Positions 4,560 to 5,842 of a stretch of DNA of 5,842 bases are shown piece by piece. Under the pieces are notes generated by a model that saw only the letters and a list, made by a program, of their open reading frames with translations, was not told the origin of the DNA and searched no databases. Both the position numbers and the translations under genes were made by a program. The first letter of the stretch is position 1; every line of letters starts with the position of its first letter. The stretch is from Candidatus Aminicenantota bacterium (GTDB taxonomy: Bacteria > Acidobacteriota > Aminicenantia > UBA2199), in NCBI GenBank assembly GCA_030671465.1, contig DAOVIP010000138.1, positions 1 to 5,842 of the forward strand, in the 5' to 3' direction.

Positions 4560-5842
4560 ATGATAAAAAGTTATCTTAAAATGGCATGGAGAAATATTTT
4601 CAGGCATAAGAAATATGCATTTGTCAACATTGCCGGGCTGGCAGTGGGTCTGACTGTTTTCATACTGGCTTTTTTATTTGTACAGCACGAACTGAGTTAT
4701 GACAAATTCCATACAAATCACAAAAACATCTACAACATTCAGCAGCTAAAAAAAACCCAAAACAAGGAGGAAATCATACCCATGACCCCGCCCCCGCTGT
4801 CTGTCCATATCAGAAAGGATTTTCCCGAGATAAAAAATACCGTTCGTATCATCACAATCGGTGGGACCCTGTTTTATGGAAATACAAAGAAATTTTATGA
4901 AGACCAGGGGTATTATGCCGATGCCTCTTTTTTTAAAATTTTTAATTTCAGATTTTTATACGGGGATATCAAAACTGCCATGAATCATCCCGATTCGATC
5001 ATCCTCACAGAAACACTGTCTAAAAAATACTTTTCTAACCAGAATCCGCTGGGAAAAACCCTCCGATATTTTAGAAAATACGATCTTAAAGTGACGGGAG
5101 TGGTCAAAGACCCGCCCACACATTCCCAATTTAAATTCACTTATATTCTTCCCTTCTCACTTTTAAAAAAAATAGATGAAGAAGCTGTTGACAGCTGGAA
5201 ATGGGAAGTCTGCTACACCTATCTGCTAATGCAATCCAGTCACAATGCAGAGAACTTTACTGCAAAGGTCCAGGATTATTTAAGCCAATTTAGAAAAGAT
5301 AAAACCGCTCAGTCCAGCCTATTTTTAATGCCTTTAACAAAAATTCACTTCCAGTCAGAATCGAGCTACCACATTTCATCCGATATGCCCATGGCCTTTA
5401 TCCTCATTTTTTTGTTTTTGGGTATATTTGCGGTCATCATTGCCGGAATTAATTTTATGAATCTGTCAACCGCCATGTCTTCAATCCGTTCGCGGGAGGT
5501 TTTCGTCCGAAAGGTGGTGGGCTCCAATCAGTCCTCTCTTGTACTCCAATATCTGTGCGAATCCGTTTTGCTCGCCTTTATTTCTCTGGTGATGGCCATG
5601 TTTTTAACCGAGATTTTTCTTCCCGAATTTAAAAGATTGATAGGGGTCGAATTCGGCTTTCAAATAATAAAAAACTGGCAGCTCTTCGCACAAGTCTTGT
5701 TAATCACACTCCGGATCGGGATTCTTTCGGGAAGTTATCCTGCTTTTGTACTCTCATCTTTCAAACCGATTAGTGTATTAAAGGGGAAGTTGGAATTCAA
5801 ATCCCCCAAGGGTACTTTGAGAAAAGTACTGGTGGTGTCACA
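4560..5842 (+). CDS. FtsX/MacB-like ABC transporter permease (partial, C-terminus off the right edge)
   Basis: The first 427 residues of an inner-membrane permease are visible; relatives are usually close to 800 residues. The N-terminus MIKSYLKMAWRNIFRHKK, then a membrane helix (about 20-41) and ELSYDKFH, is typical of the family abundant in Bacteroidota-like bacteria. A large periplasmic domain follows (about 45-275, MacB_PCD-like, with YYADASFFKIFNF and ILTETLSKKYF). The first FtsX domain has helices at about 278-300, 330-352 and 375-400, with the cytoplasmic motif NFMNLSTAMSSIRSREVFVRKVVGS and the conserved SGSYPAFVLSSFKPI. A second periplasmic and FtsX half is expected beyond the window. 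An Arg (R385) falls inside the third FtsX helix region, which is unusual. The gene follows the ATPase by 73 bp, a wider gap than between the other two pump genes. It works with the adaptor and ATPase as an exporter or mechanotransmitter; the substrate is unknown. Confidence 0.95.
   Translation, partial: MIKSYLKMAWRNIFRHKKYAFVNIAGLAVGLTVFILAFLFVQHELSYDKFHTNHKNIYNIQQLKKTQNKEEIIPMTPPPLSVHIRKDFPEIKNTVRIITIGGTLFYGNTKKFYEDQGYYADASFFKIFNFRFLYGDIKTAMNHPDSIILTETLSKKYFSNQNPLGKTLRYFRKYDLKVTGVVKDPPTHSQFKFTYILPFSLLKKIDEEAVDSWKWEVCYTYLLMQSSHNAENFTAKVQDYLSQFRKDKTAQSSLFLMPLTKIHFQSESSYHISSDMPMAFILIFLFLGIFAVIIAGINFMNLSTAMSSIRSREVFVRKVVGSNQSSLVLQYLCESVLLAFISLVMAMFLTEIFLPEFKRLIGVEFGFQIIKNWQLFAQVLLITLRIGILSGSYPAFVLSSFKPISVLKGKLEFKSPKGTLRKVLVVS

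Overview
The window holds two divergent gene blocks around a 318-bp regulatory region. GC content is moderate. All the transport proteins point to a diderm (Gram-negative-type) bacterium: the adaptor has a coiled-coil tip motif for docking to a TolC-like outer-membrane duct, and the permease has the N-terminus typical of the FtsX/MacB-like permeases that are very numerous in Bacteroidota and related lineages (Calditrichota/KSB1-like, Aminicenantes-like). The sequence alone does not settle the phylum. No RNA genes, insertion sequences or CRISPR arrays were seen.

Left block, minus strand: a sigma-54-type (NtrC-family) response regulator (830-2212) is followed after 49 bp by a membrane histidine kinase (780 down to 1, cut by the window edge just after its H-box). 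Together they form a two-component system. A hairpin-capable dyad spans the regulator's stop codon, and the kinase start has no visible Shine-Dalgarno sequence.

Central region (2213-2530): the rightward side has a near-consensus -24/-12 promoter and, about 60 bp upstream of the expected transcription start, a perfect match to the IHF consensus. Near the middle lie two 16-bp TGT-N10-ACA dyads spaced exactly 20 bp apart, suitable as an enhancer for an NtrC-type activator. The leftward side has a weaker -24/-12-like element (TTGT in place of TTGC) before the regulator gene. Both promoters would give very short leaders of about 13-15 nt.

Right block, plus strand: a membrane-anchored HlyD/MacA-type adaptor (2531-3784), a MacB/LolD-type ABC ATPase (3797-4486), a possible 17-codon leader ORF (4502-4555), and an FtsX/MacB-like permease (from 4560, cut by the right edge). 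The likely product is a tripartite ABC export pump that needs a TolC-like outer-membrane protein, not encoded here.

Working model (inference): the kinase, which has two membrane helices and almost no periplasmic loop, detects an envelope signal or the state of the pump. It phosphorylates the regulator, which binds the central dyads and, with IHF-assisted looping, activates sigma-54 RNA polymerase at the pump operon and possibly at its own operon.
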